Positions 35,967 to 47,143 of a stretch of 64,000 nt of DNA are shown here, piece by piece (the first letter of the stretch is position 1; each line of letters starts with the position of its first letter). The stretch comes from Ideonella sp. A 288 (GTDB taxonomy: Bacteria; Pseudomonadota; Gammaproteobacteria; Burkholderiales; Burkholderiaceae_C). The translations under genes were made by a program, and so were the position numbers. The stretch spans positions 37,476 through 101,475 of the forward strand of contig NZ_MWLO01000117.1 in assembly GCF_002198735.1 (NCBI RefSeq). Reading direction: 5' to 3'. The notes below the pieces were generated by a model. The model made no database searches. It had not been told where the DNA came from and saw only the letters and a program-made list of their open reading frames with translations.

Positions 35967-38225
35967 ATGCGCGGCGATGTGTTGGATGGCAGTGATCGAG
36001 CAGGCCTTCGGGCCAGGGCCTGGGGCACGATGGCCCGGGTCGTGCTGCTGTGCATGCTGCTCACCGGCTGCAACAACAGCCCCTATCCGGCCGGCGCGGA
36101 GCGTGAGAACACGCTGTTCTATTCGTTCGACGAGCGCTCGCCGCGCTACCTGGATCCCACGGCGTCCTACTCCAACCCGGAGTCGGCCTACACCTTCCAG
36201 ATCTATGAGCCGCCTTATGGCTACCACTACCTGAAGCGTCCGTACACGCTGATCCCGAAGTCGACGCTCGAGCTGGCACGACCTCGCTATCTCGACAAGG
36301 ACGGCAAGACCTTGCCCGACGACGCCCCTGCAGAGGCCATCGCCGAGAGCGTGTACGACGTGAAGATCCGTCCCGGCGTGAAGTTCCAGCCGCACCCGGC
36401 GTTCGCCGTCGACGCGCAGGGCAAGCACCTGAACCTGGCCTTGACGCCAGGCCAACTCGGCACCAGGCGATCGCCTTTCGACTTCGAGCACCAGGGCACG
36501 CGTGAACTCGTGGCCGACGACTTCGTCTATGCGCTCAAGCGCCATGCCACCACGCGCATCGAGGCGCCGGTGTTCGCCGTCTTTGCCGATTACGTGATCG
36601 GCCTGAAAGAGTATGCCGACCTGATCAAGCGCGAGGACGCCAAGCTCCTGAAGGGTCTGCCCGAGGACGTGCGCGACAAGCCCTTCCTCGACTTCCGGCA
36701 ATGGCCGCTGGCCGGCACCAGCGCCGTCGACAAGTACACCTGGCGCATCCGGCTGAAGGGCAAGTACCCGCAGTGGAGCTACTGGATGGCCTTGCCTTTC
36801 CTCGCGCCCGTGCCCTGGGAGGCCGATGCGTTCTATGCCCAGCCGGGCATGAGCGAGAACGGCCTGTCGCTCAACCAGTGGCCGGTGGGCACGGGCCCGT
36901 ACATGATGGCCGAGTTCGTGCGCGACCGCCGCCACGTGATGAAGCGCAACCCCAACTACCGGGGTGAGCCGTATCCCTGTGAGGGCATGCCCGAGGACAA
37001 GGCCGCCGGATTGCTGGACGACTGCGGCAAGACCATGCCCTTCATCGACACGCTGTACGTGACGATCGAGAAGGAGAAGGTGCCGCGCAAGGACAAGTTC
37101 AAGCAGGGCTTCTTCGACGTTCCCGAGATCGAGCGGCCGGAATGGGGGGTGGACTTCCGCAACGACGCCGACGATTCCGACGACGTCAAGCGGCTGTACG
37201 ACGAGCGGGGCTTCCAGTTCCCGGTGATGACGGACATCTCCAACTGGTACCTCGGCTTCAACATGCTCGACCCGGTGGTCGGCAAGGGCGACACGCCGGA
37301 GCAGGCCGCGAAGAACCGCAAGCTGCGCCAGGCCATCTCCATCGCCATCGACTGGGAGGAGGGCTATGGCCGCATCTTCAAGCACAAGGGCGGCATGGCG
37401 GCACACAGCCCGGTGCCGCCCGGGCTGTTCGGATCGCGCGAGGGCAAGGACGGCTTCCACAACCCCGTCACCCACGTGCTGGTCGATGGCAAGCCGGTGC
37501 GGCGCCCGATCGAGGACGCCCGCAAGCTGCTGGCCGAGGCCGGCTACCCGGGGGGGCGAGACGCCGTCAGCGGCAAGCCCCTGGTGCTGAACTACGACTT
37601 CCAGCGCGCCATCACGCCCGAGTTCAAGAGCGAGAACGACTGGATGGCCAAGCAGTTCGCCAAGCTGGGCGTGCAACTGGAAGTGCGGGCCACCGACTTC
37701 AATCAGTACCAGGACAAGACGCTCAAGGGCAAGCACCAGATCTTCTGGGGCGGCTGGCTGGCCGACTACCCCGATGCCGAGAACTTCCTGTTCCTGCTGT
37801 ACGGCCCGATCGCGCGTTCGAAGCACCAGGGCGACAACTACGCCAACTACGACAACCCCGACTACGACGCGCTGTACCGCCAATTGCAGACGCTGGAGGA
37901 CGGCCCGGCCAAGCAGGACCTGGTCGATCGCATGGTGGCCATCGTGCAGGCCGATTCGCCCTGGTCCTTCGGCTACTTCCCGTGGGGCGGTCTGGCCTTC
38001 CAGCAGTGGGTGCACAACGGCAAGCCCAGCATCATGATCCGCGACATGGCCAAGTACTACCGGCTCGACCCCGCCCTGCGGGCCCGCAAGCAGGCCGAGT
38101 GGAACCAGCCGGTCGTCTGGCCGATGGCGCTGCTGGCGCTGGTTCTGCTGGCCGCGGCCTGGGGCGCCCGCCGCAGCTTCCTCGCCCGCGAGACCGCCAC
38201 CGCGCGCCGCGCGGCGCGGGCCTGA
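35967..38225 (+). CDS. Peptide-type ABC transporter substrate-binding lipoprotein with C-terminal membrane segment
   Basis: A 752-residue family-5 solute-binding protein (DppA/OppA type). A lipobox LLTGC ends the signal sequence; ATG 35967 has CTGGAG nine bases upstream, while ATG 36030 (MARVVLLCMLLTGC) is an alternative. The core has ADDFVYALKRHA, GTGPYMMAEF and a late FWGGWLADYPDAENF region. Unusually, after the binding domain a hydrophobic helix follows (WPMALLALVLLAAAWGA, residues ~715-732) and a basic tail, so both ends may sit in or on the inner membrane. That is rare in this family. The permease genes follow after 13 bases. Ligand unknown. Confidence 0.88.
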   Translation: MRGDVLDGSDRAGLRARAWGTMARVVLLCMLLTGCNNSPYPAGAERENTLFYSFDERSPRYLDPTASYSNPESAYTFQIYEPPYGYHYLKRPYTLIPKSTLELARPRYLDKDGKTLPDDAPAEAIAESVYDVKIRPGVKFQPHPAFAVDAQGKHLNLALTPGQLGTRRSPFDFEHQGTRELVADDFVYALKRHATTRIEAPVFAVFADYVIGLKEYADLIKREDAKLLKGLPEDVRDKPFLDFRQWPLAGTSAVDKYTWRIRLKGKYPQWSYWMALPFLAPVPWEADAFYAQPGMSENGLSLNQWPVGTGPYMMAEFVRDRRHVMKRNPNYRGEPYPCEGMPEDKAAGLLDDCGKTMPFIDTLYVTIEKEKVPRKDKFKQGFFDVPEIERPEWGVDFRNDADDSDDVKRLYDERGFQFPVMTDISNWYLGFNMLDPVVGKGDTPEQAAKNRKLRQAISIAIDWEEGYGRIFKHKGGMAAHSPVPPGLFGSREGKDGFHNPVTHVLVDGKPVRRPIEDARKLLAEAGYPGGRDAVSGKPLVLNYDFQRAITPEFKSENDWMAKQFAKLGVQLEVRATDFNQYQDKTLKGKHQIFWGGWLADYPDAENFLFLLYGPIARSKHQGDNYANYDNPDYDALYRQLQTLEDGPAKQDLVDRMVAIVQADSPWSFGYFPWGGLAFQQWVHNGKPSIMIRDMAKYYRLDPALRARKQAEWNQPVVWPMALLALVLLAAAWGARRSFLARETATARRAARA

Positions 38226-38238
38226 AGGGCACACACGC

Positions 38239-39222
38239 ATGCTTGGCTACATCGCGCGCCGCCTCGGCTACGGGGTGCTGATCCTCATCGGCGTCAACCT
38301 GCTCACCTTCTTCCTGTTCTTCACCGTCAACACGCCCGATGACATGGCGCGGCTCAACATCGGTGGCAAGCGCATCACGCAGAACCAGATCGAGAAATGG
38401 AAGTCCGAGCGCGGCTACGACAAGCCGCTGTACTGGAACCCCGCGGCCCAGGGCACAGACAAGGCGACGCGCACCGTGCTGTGGGAGCGCTCGGTGTCGC
38501 TGATGATGCTGAACTTCGGCCGCAGCGATTCGGCGCGTTCCACCGACATCGGCCATGAGGTGGCCACGCGCATGGGGGTGAGCCTGCAGTTGGCGGTGCC
38601 ACTGTTCATCTTGCAGCTCATTGTCAGCGTCACGTTCTCGCTGATGCTGGTGTTCTTCCGGCACAGCCGCATCGACTTCTGGGGGGTCGTGCTGTGCGTG
38701 CTGATGCTGTCGATCTCCAGCCTGTTCTACATCATCGTCGGCCAGTTCATGTTCTCGCGTGTGCTGCGACTGGTGCCCATCTCGGGTTTCGCGCCAGGGC
38801 TGGATGCGGTGCGCTTCCTGGTGCTGCCGGTGGTGCTGTCACTGCTGTCGCGCCTGGGCGGCGAGGCGCGGCTGTACCGGGCCATGTTCCTCGAGGAGAT
38901 AGGCAAGGACTACGTGCGCACCGCCCGCGCCAAGGGGCTGTCGGAGACGGTGGTGCTGTTCCGCCATGTGCTGCGCAATGCGCTGATCCCGATCATCACC
39001 AGCGCGGGCTCCTACCTGCCCTATGTGTTCCTCGGGAGCCTGGTGTTCGAGAGCTTCTTCGGCATCCCCGGCCTGGGCGCCTTCGTCATCGAGGCGATCA
39101 GCGGGCAGGATTTCGCCATCGTGCGCACGATGGTGTTCCTGGGGTCGGTGCTGTACATCCTCAGCAATGTGCTGATCGACATCGCCTACACCTGGGTCGA
39201 CCCGCGCGTGAGGTTGTCGTGA
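38239..39222 (+). CDS. ABC transporter permease, DppB-like
   Basis: A 327-residue inner-membrane permease of the peptide/nickel type. It has an N-terminal helix (RRLGYGVLILIGVNLLTFFLFF in part) and a long periplasmic stretch, then five helices. The cytoplasmic EAA loop reads YVRTARAKGLSETVVLFRHVLRNALIP, quoted in two parts, and the conserved GSLVFESFFGIPGLG is near the end. The stop TGA overlaps the start of the next permease (TGATG), implying translational coupling. Confidence 0.92.
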   Translation: MLGYIARRLGYGVLILIGVNLLTFFLFFTVNTPDDMARLNIGGKRITQNQIEKWKSERGYDKPLYWNPAAQGTDKATRTVLWERSVSLMMLNFGRSDSARSTDIGHEVATRMGVSLQLAVPLFILQLIVSVTFSLMLVFFRHSRIDFWGVVLCVLMLSISSLFYIIVGQFMFSRVLRLVPISGFAPGLDAVRFLVLPVVLSLLSRLGGEARLYRAMFLEEIGKDYVRTARAKGLSETVVLFRHVLRNALIPIITSAGSYLPYVFLGSLVFESFFGIPGLGAFVIEAISGQDFAIVRTMVFLGSVLYILSNVLIDIAYTWVDPRVRLS

Positions 39223-40667
39223 TGGCCGATTTCAAGTTCGTCCTGCTCTGGACCGATGCGGCGCTGTGGGCCATGTTCGCGTCCATCGCGGGCTATGCCT
39301 GGCGCGTATCCCGGCACGACCACCTGCGCGCCACCTGGCGCAAGGTGCTGCTCGACCCCGCAGCGTTGTGCGCCGGCCTGGTGCTGCTGGCCTTCATGCT
39401 GCTGACCGCGATCGACAGCGTGCACTTCCGCCGGGCCCTGCCGGCCGAAGCCAGCCGCCCCGGCGGGCAGGTGTTCTACGACAGCCGCACCGAATCGCTG
39501 CTCGACCTGGTGCTGGCCAGGCAACTGGCGATGCGCGAGACCAGCTACTCGGCGCCATTGGCCTACCGCGGCATCACCAAGGAGACGGTCACTCGCGACG
39601 GGCAGACCCTGCGCGAGCTGCCACGCCTGCTGCATGGCGGTGCCCATCTGACAGATCCCGAGCGTGAATGGCGAGCCGACGTGGCAACGCGTGCCGGCGT
39701 CGGCCTGTTGGGCGGGCTGGCCTTGGCAATGGTCGCCGCCGCGGTGGTGGCCGCGGCACTGGGGCGCCGTCATGGAGGCATGGCGCAGGCCTGGCACGAC
39801 ATCGCCGCCGACCGCACGCGCTACCCATTGCGGTCGGCCCTTCTCACCGTGGCGGTGGCCTGCGCCGTGGCGGGCCCGGTGATCGCGCTGATGGGCCACT
39901 ACCATGTCTTCGGCACCGACCGCACCGGCAACGACGTGCTGGTGCAGACGCTCAAGAGCGTGCGCACCGCCTTCGTCATCGGCATGCTCTCCACCCTGGC
40001 CACGTTGCCCATCGCCGTGTCGCTGGGCATCCTGGCCGGCTACTTCAAGGGCTGGGTCGACGAGGCCGTGCAATACCTCTACACCACGCTGTCGTCGGTG
40101 CCCAACGTGCTGCTCATTGCCGCCTGCGTGCTGATGGTGCAGGTGGCACTGGACAAGCACCCCGAGTGGTTCGAGACCGGTGCCGAGCGATCCGATCTGA
40201 AGGTCTTCCTGCTCTGCGCCATCCTGGGCATCACCGGCTGGGCCACGCCGTGCCGCCTGGTGCGGGGCGAGACGCTCAAGCTGCGCGAACTCGATTTCGT
40301 GCAGGCGGCCACCGCCTTCGGTGTCAGCGCCCCGCGCATCATGGGCCGCCACATCCTGCCCAACGTGATGCACCTGGTGCTGATCACCACCGTACTGAAC
40401 TTCAGCGACTTGATCCTCTACGAGGCCGTGCTCACCTACGTGGGCGTGGGTGTCGACCCGTCGACCAGCAGCTTCGGCGGCATGATCAACATGGCGCGCA
40501 ACGAGATGAGCCGCGACCCGGTGGTGTGGTGGTCCTTCGCCGCCGCCTTCGGCTTCATGGTGGCGCTGGTGCTGGCGGCCAACCTCTTCGCCGATGGCGT
40601 GCGCGATGCCTTCGACCCGCGCGCCCGCGCGCTGCGGCCCCGCCTGGGCCTGCGCAAGCCCGCCTGA
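39222..40667 (+). CDS. ABC transporter permease, DppC-like with N-terminal extension
   Basis: A 481-residue permease, against about 300 for ordinary DppC. The C-terminal ~270 residues are the normal permease (FGTDRTGNDVLVQTLKSVR, FVQAATAFGVSAPRIMGRHILPN). Ahead of it lie about 200 extra residues with three additional membrane helices (near residues 8-25, 47-62 and 160-185) and a periplasmic stretch between them. The ATG at 39222 overlaps the preceding stop. What the extension does is unknown; it might dock the membrane-tethered binding protein. Confidence 0.88.
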   Translation: MADFKFVLLWTDAALWAMFASIAGYAWRVSRHDHLRATWRKVLLDPAALCAGLVLLAFMLLTAIDSVHFRRALPAEASRPGGQVFYDSRTESLLDLVLARQLAMRETSYSAPLAYRGITKETVTRDGQTLRELPRLLHGGAHLTDPEREWRADVATRAGVGLLGGLALAMVAAAVVAAALGRRHGGMAQAWHDIAADRTRYPLRSALLTVAVACAVAGPVIALMGHYHVFGTDRTGNDVLVQTLKSVRTAFVIGMLSTLATLPIAVSLGILAGYFKGWVDEAVQYLYTTLSSVPNVLLIAACVLMVQVALDKHPEWFETGAERSDLKVFLLCAILGITGWATPCRLVRGETLKLRELDFVQAATAFGVSAPRIMGRHILPNVMHLVLITTVLNFSDLILYEAVLTYVGVGVDPSTSSFGGMINMARNEMSRDPVVWWSFAAAFGFMVALVLAANLFADGVRDAFDPRARALRPRLGLRKPA

Positions 40668-40677
40668 GGACGCCACC

Positions 40678-42510
<1,833 letters not shown>

Positions 42511-42912
42511 GTCCGGCCACGTCCGCGCGGCGTCAATGACCTGGGCGACGGTGCGACCGCTGTCTTTTGGCCCTTGTTCGGTCACAGATGTTGCGTGTCA
42601 CCAACGACTGCCGCGAGCGCCAGTAGAGTGGCTCCCCTAGGAGGGACCGAATCCCAGCACTGTTCAGGCTTGGATTCAGGCACAAATCACGTGTTTCGCG
42701 TGACGTTCTCGGTGCGATCCGCCCCTCTGCAGAGCGCCGATGCGAGGTGGTGTGCACCGGCTGGTTTCGCTCAGGGTTTCCCTAGTGCAGAGCGCGTTGA
42801 GCCACCATTCACAATGCAGTAACAACGGCTCGACCTATGCGTTCCAGGGGTGGTGTGGTTCCCTGTCGGATCGGTTGAGTTGCTCCCCACCACACCCACA
42901 GGAGTGAAACGG
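42511..42912. other. Long leader region of the TonB-dependent receptor gene
   Basis: 402 bases with no supported gene. It contains a possible promoter (TTGAGC 42797-42802, TAACAA 42820-42825, 17-base spacer). A possible leader hairpin just before the RBS pairs GGTGTGG (42852 area) with CCACACC (42891 area). A TCACG...CGTGA half-palindrome lies near 42687-42703. No Fur box or riboswitch is recognised. Confidence 0.45.
42797..42825 (+). promoter_or_regulatory. Possible promoter for the TonB-dependent receptor
   Basis: TTGAGC and TAACAA separated by 17 bases, about 88 bases upstream of the receptor ATG. The -35 is good, the -10 moderate. Confidence 0.35.
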
Positions 42913-45615
42913 ATGTTCAAGAAGACTCTCATCAGCCGGGCGGCGTTGCTGGCAGTTGGCGGCACAGTGGCGCTGGCCGCCATGCCGTCTTTGGCCCAGA
43001 CCTCGCAACGTGTCGAGATCACGGGTTCCGCGATCAAGCGAGTCGACGCCGAGACTGCTGTTCCGGTCACCGTCATCAAGATCGAGGAACTGAAGGCGCA
43101 GGGCGTCACGTCGGTTGAGCAGATCATGTCGTCGCTCAGCGCGGTTCAGATGACCCAGGGTTCGAGCCAGCAAGTAGGTGCTGGCACTGGCGGCGCGGCG
43201 TTTGCCGACCTGCGCGGCATCGGCAGCAGCAAGACGCTGGTGCTTTTGAACGGCCGCCGCATTGCCAACAACGCGATCGACGGTGCCGCACCTGACTTGA
43301 ACATGATCCCGTTCGCCGCGCTGGCGCGGGTAGAGGTGCTGCGCGACGGCGCCTCGTCGCTGTACGGTACCGATGCCATCGGCGGGGTGATCAACTTCAT
43401 CACCAGCAAGGAATTCACCGGCGGGTCGGTCACGGTCGGCATGGACGTCCCGGCCGAAAGTGGTGGCAAGAGCCGGAACGCCAACGTCGGCTTCGGTTTC
43501 GGCGACCTGAGCAAGCAGGGTTTCAATGTCTTCGGCTTCATCGACCTCGCCAAGACCGACCAGATCACCGGCCTCGACCGGCCATTCAACTCGCGTTTCC
43601 CGGGCGGCCTGTCGCCCACGCCGTTCCCGGCCAATTACTTCCAGGGCGGCGCGGTCGGCAACCCTGCGGCGCCGAACTGCAATGACCCGAGCTTCCTGGT
43701 GCCCGTGACGGGCGGCACCTCGTGCAACATCGCCACGTCGAAGTTCGTCGACTACACCGCCAAGACCGAGCGCACCTCGGCCATGCTGCGTGGAACGTTG
43801 CGCCTGGGCCAGGACCACAACGCGACCGTTGAGTGGTTCGGTACCCGCAACGAGTCCACCACCGGCATCGCGGCCGTGCCGTACGGCGGCCTGTGGATGA
43901 ATCCGAGAAAGCCTGACGGCACGCCGAACCCCTACTACCCGGGCAATCCGGGCGGCCTGTCGATCACCCCCAACATCCCGCTGGATCCCAATTTCGTGCG
44001 CGCCGCGGGCATGACGCCTCGGCCCGGCGTGACCCTGCAGCCTGGCTTTGTCAACGTGCGCTGGCGCGCCCTGGCGGGCGGGCAGCGCAGCAATACCTCC
44101 GTCAATGATCAGCAACGCCTGTTGGCGGGCCTGGAAGGCGTGCTGGGCGGATGGGATTACCAAGCTGCCATCAGCTACAACGAGAACAAGATCAAGGAAC
44201 TCGTCAGCGGCTATTCCGATGGCAACAAGATCACCCAGGGCATGCTGAACGGCATCATCAACCCGTTCGGCCCCCAGGACGCGGCGGGTGACGCCTTCAT
44301 TGCCGACGCGCTGATGGGCGGCAACCTGCAAAACCACAAGGGCAAGGTGACCACCGTCGACACCCGCGTCAGCCGTGAACTGGGCGACTGGTTCGGTGCG
44401 GGCCGCGGTGCTGCCCTGGCTGTGGGCGGCGAGTTCCGTCGGGAAGACTTCAAGTCGGCCGCCAACCGGCCGGTGGCCGAGTTGCTGATCGCCAGCACGG
44501 GCGTCGATCCGAATTCGCTCTCCGAGGGCACCCGCAACGTCACGGCGTTCTACACCGAGTTGAGCGTGCCGGTCACGAAGCAACTTGAGGTCACCCTGGC
44601 GGGACGGTTCGACAAGTACAGCGACTTCGGCAACACCACCAACCCGAAGATCGGCATCCGCTTCCAGCCGAACAAGGACCTGCTGGTGCGAGGCAGCTTC
44701 TCCACCGGTTTCCGTGCGCCGTCGCTGTATGAACTGAACGCATCTCAGGCCTACACCAACACCGGCACGGTGGATGACCCGGTCAACTGCCCGAATGGCG
44801 TGCCGATCCCTGGCAAGCCTGCGGTCCTGAACTGCGAGGTGCAGTTCCAGCGTCTGACGGGCGGCAACCTGGATCTCAAGCCCGAGAAGTCCAAGAGCAT
44901 GACCATGGGCATCGTGTTCGAGCCCATGGCCAACCTGTCGGTGGGTGTCGATCTCTGGTGGGTGCAGCTGAAGGACACCATCGGTGCGCTGTCGGAAAAC
45001 ACGGTGCTGGGTGATCCCACCACGTTCGGCCGCTACATCAATCGCAACGCATCCGGTGACCTGTCCACCGATGGCTTCTCGTGCCCCGGCAACAACTGCG
45101 GCTATCTCGACTTGCGCCAGCAGAACCTGGGCGGCACCAATGCCAACGGCGTTGACCTGAGCGTGCTCTTCCGCAAGGGCTTGGGCAGCATGGGCTCGGT
45201 GACGCTGGGCTTGAACAGCACCTACATGACCAAGTTCGAGTACCAGGACTACAAGGACGGTCCCTGGAACCAGAACGTCGGCGTCTACTCTGGATCGAAC
45301 CCCGTGTTCCGCTGGCAGCATGCCGCGACAGCCACCTGGATGATGGGTGCGTGGTCGGCGGGCGCCACGGCGTACTACAAGAGCAGCTATGTCGACCAGG
45401 ATCCGTCGAACACGGTCAGCCAGTACGCGACGCTCGACGCGTACCTGGGCTGGAATGCCATGAAGGGTCTGAAGCTGACGTTCGGCATCAAGAACCTGAC
45501 CGACCGCGATCCTCCGTACTCGAACCAGGGTGAAGTGTTCCAGGCCAATTACGATCCGCGCTTCGCAGATCCGACCGGCCGCAAGTACTACCTGCGCGCG
45601 AACTACAACTTCTGA
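42913..45615 (+). CDS. TonB-dependent outer-membrane receptor
   Basis: A 900-residue outer-membrane beta-barrel receptor for active uptake driven by TonB. It has a signal peptide (AALLAVGGTVALAAMPSLAQ) and a TonB-box-like start (RVEITGSAIKR). The plug domain has VTVIKIEELKAQGVTSVEQIM and LVLLNGRRI...ARVEVLRDGASSLYGTDAIGG. The large barrel ends in the aromatic C-terminal YYLRANYNF. ATG 42913 follows AGGAGTG by about seven bases. It belongs to the class often linked to peptide or plant-compound uptake; the substrate is unknown. The same-strand peptide-type ABC importer upstream suggests a joint pathway, but the receptor has its own leader and terminator. Confidence 0.93.
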   Translation: MFKKTLISRAALLAVGGTVALAAMPSLAQTSQRVEITGSAIKRVDAETAVPVTVIKIEELKAQGVTSVEQIMSSLSAVQMTQGSSQQVGAGTGGAAFADLRGIGSSKTLVLLNGRRIANNAIDGAAPDLNMIPFAALARVEVLRDGASSLYGTDAIGGVINFITSKEFTGGSVTVGMDVPAESGGKSRNANVGFGFGDLSKQGFNVFGFIDLAKTDQITGLDRPFNSRFPGGLSPTPFPANYFQGGAVGNPAAPNCNDPSFLVPVTGGTSCNIATSKFVDYTAKTERTSAMLRGTLRLGQDHNATVEWFGTRNESTTGIAAVPYGGLWMNPRKPDGTPNPYYPGNPGGLSITPNIPLDPNFVRAAGMTPRPGVTLQPGFVNVRWRALAGGQRSNTSVNDQQRLLAGLEGVLGGWDYQAAISYNENKIKELVSGYSDGNKITQGMLNGIINPFGPQDAAGDAFIADALMGGNLQNHKGKVTTVDTRVSRELGDWFGAGRGAALAVGGEFRREDFKSAANRPVAELLIASTGVDPNSLSEGTRNVTAFYTELSVPVTKQLEVTLAGRFDKYSDFGNTTNPKIGIRFQPNKDLLVRGSFSTGFRAPSLYELNASQAYTNTGTVDDPVNCPNGVPIPGKPAVLNCEVQFQRLTGGNLDLKPEKSKSMTMGIVFEPMANLSVGVDLWWVQLKDTIGALSENTVLGDPTTFGRYINRNASGDLSTDGFSCPGNNCGYLDLRQQNLGGTNANGVDLSVLFRKGLGSMGSVTLGLNSTYMTKFEYQDYKDGPWNQNVGVYSGSNPVFRWQHAATATWMMGAWSAGATAYYKSSYVDQDPSNTVSQYATLDAYLGWNAMKGLKLTFGIKNLTDRDPPYSNQGEVFQANYDPRFADPTGRKYYLRANYNF

Positions 45616-45687
45616 TCGCTTTTCGAGGCTGCAGTCACCGGGGCCTCAATCTGGCCCCGGCGACCTGCTGATTCGATGCTCGACAAG

Positions 45688-45726
45688 AAAGGCCACTCCT
45701 GCTCCGCGGGAGTGGCCTTTTCGTTA
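45688..45726 (+). terminator. Rho-independent terminator after the TonB-dependent receptor
   Basis: AAAGGCCACTCC (45688-45699) pairs perfectly with GGAGTGGCCTTT (45709-45720) around a 9-base loop and runs into TTCGTTATT. It is a strong 12-bp stem; because the flanks carry A and T runs it may also work on the minus strand. Confidence 0.85.
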
Positions 45727-45804
45727 TTGGCCTGATCGGCTGTCCAGGGCCGGCGGTGCCTTGGCCGAAGCGTTCGCAGCGCGCCGCCGCGTGGTTCGTC
45801 GAAA

Positions 45805-46113
45805 TCAACTGCGCGACACGATGGGCTCGAACCACTCGGTATGCCGCACGATCGATGTACCCCAGACCTTGCTTGCCCGGTCGATGCATGCAATCCATGC
45901 CGGCGGGAGCCCGCCCTGCATGCTGTAGATTTCCATCAGCGTTAACTCGTCATTCGACGTCCCGGTTCGCCTCAGCAACTGGGCACGGAGGCCCGGGTGC
46001 GCCTTCACCAGTTGCGACTGCATGGCCAGCGCGTCGCTCACGACGTCTTCCAGCCTACCGACTGGCACCCGGTAATACACGTACAACAGGGGCTCGGCCG
46101 AGTGCTTGGTCAC
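45805..46113 (-). CDS. DUF4936 family protein
   Basis: A 102-residue small protein of the DUF4936 type, resembling dimeric ferredoxin-like (antibiotic-monooxygenase-like) folds: LLYVYYRVPVGRLEDV at the start, LTLMEIYSMQG near residue 58 and a closing RHTEWFEPI. The start is GTG 46113, overlapping the ygfZ stop (GTGA), so its translation is likely coupled to ygfZ. Function unknown. Confidence 0.75.
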   Translation of the reverse strand: MTKHSAEPLLYVYYRVPVGRLEDVVSDALAMQSQLVKAHPGLRAQLLRRTGTSNDELTLMEIYSMQGGLPPAWIACIDRASKVWGTSIVRHTEWFEPIVSRS

Positions 46114-47072
46114 GCCGCGTCTGAGGGAATGTCGTAGGGCAGCGGGGCGCGAAGCAGACTGGCCCCGTCGGGCGATCCGGCGTGCAGTGTTCCCTGGACC
46201 AGGGCCGCCAGCTTGACCTCGACGAGCGCCGACATGCCGCCACCGGGCCGCGTCGCGGCATTGGCCACCATGCCGGCCGGCTGCCCGGGGTCGTCTGAAT
46301 GAAACACTTCCTGGCCCGCATGCACCGGCACGTCGGCATCGAACAGCACGGTGCGGCGTTTCAGGGTGCCGCGGTACTGGCTGCGGGCCACCACCTCCTG
46401 CCCCGGATAGCAGCCCTTCTGGAAGTTGACACCGCCGACGAGCTCGAGGTTCACCATCTGGGGCACGAAATGATCTGCCGTGGCGGCGGTGATGCGCGCG
46501 ATGCCGCTGCGCACCTCCAGCCACTGCCAGTGGTCGGCCTCCAACAGCGGCAGATCGGGGGGCGCTGCGTCTGCGCTCTGCACCAGCAGGTAGCGCGCCT
46601 GGCCTTCGGCATCGGGCAGCCGCAGGACTTGGGTCGAGCCCGATCCGTCGCTGGCGCCTTGCGTTGCAGACGAGACACGAACCGCCCAGGGCGCCAGCGG
46701 CGCACCGTTGCCGAGCCAAGCCGTGGCTGCATCGCCGACCAGGCCGTAGAGCGCATGGCTCTGGCTGGCGTCGACGAGCTTGCATTTCGCGCGCAGCACG
46801 AACATCGACAGGCGCTTGAGCGTCGACGCCAGCAGGTCGCCGCTGCAGGCCAACTGCAGCGTCTCTTTGCCCGAACGCCAGATGACGAACGTGGCCAACA
46901 GGCGGCCCTTGGCCGAGCAGTACCCGGCGAGCCTGGCCTGGCCCTCCGCCAGGTGGGTCACGTCCTGGGTGAGCTGACCGTGCAGGAAGCTGGCCGCATC
47001 GGGCCCTTCGGCCCGGATGAGGCCCCAGTCGGCCAGCCGCAAGGCGCCGGAGGGCAGGGAGTTGGGTTGCAT
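46110..47072 (-). CDS. ygfZ: Folate-binding protein YgfZ (iron-sulfur cluster / tRNA modification)
   Basis: A 320-residue protein of the YgfZ/GcvT family that binds tetrahydrofolate and helps build or repair certain iron-sulfur enzymes, such as MiaB. The signature K-G-C-Y-x-G-Q-E is complete at 219-226 (KGCYPGQE, C221). The N-terminus has GPDAASFLHGQLTQDV. ATG 47072 gives the usual length. It is divergent from mltG, with 71 bases between. Confidence 0.93.
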   Translation of the reverse strand: MQPNSLPSGALRLADWGLIRAEGPDAASFLHGQLTQDVTHLAEGQARLAGYCSAKGRLLATFVIWRSGKETLQLACSGDLLASTLKRLSMFVLRAKCKLVDASQSHALYGLVGDAATAWLGNGAPLAPWAVRVSSATQGASDGSGSTQVLRLPDAEGQARYLLVQSADAAPPDLPLLEADHWQWLEVRSGIARITAATADHFVPQMVNLELVGGVNFQKGCYPGQEVVARSQYRGTLKRRTVLFDADVPVHAGQEVFHSDDPGQPAGMVANAATRPGGGMSALVEVKLAALVQGTLHAGSPDGASLLRAPLPYDIPSDAA

Positions 47073-47143
47073 GGGCCGATTATCATCACGCCCCATGCCT
47101 TTGACCGACGTCGGGTCTCCTGCCCGGCCGCGCGCTTGACGCG

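Noticed and set aside
43146..45321. Minus-strand frames opposite the TonB-dependent receptor
   Set aside because: The receptor frame has signal peptide, plug and barrel marks; the opposite frames have none.
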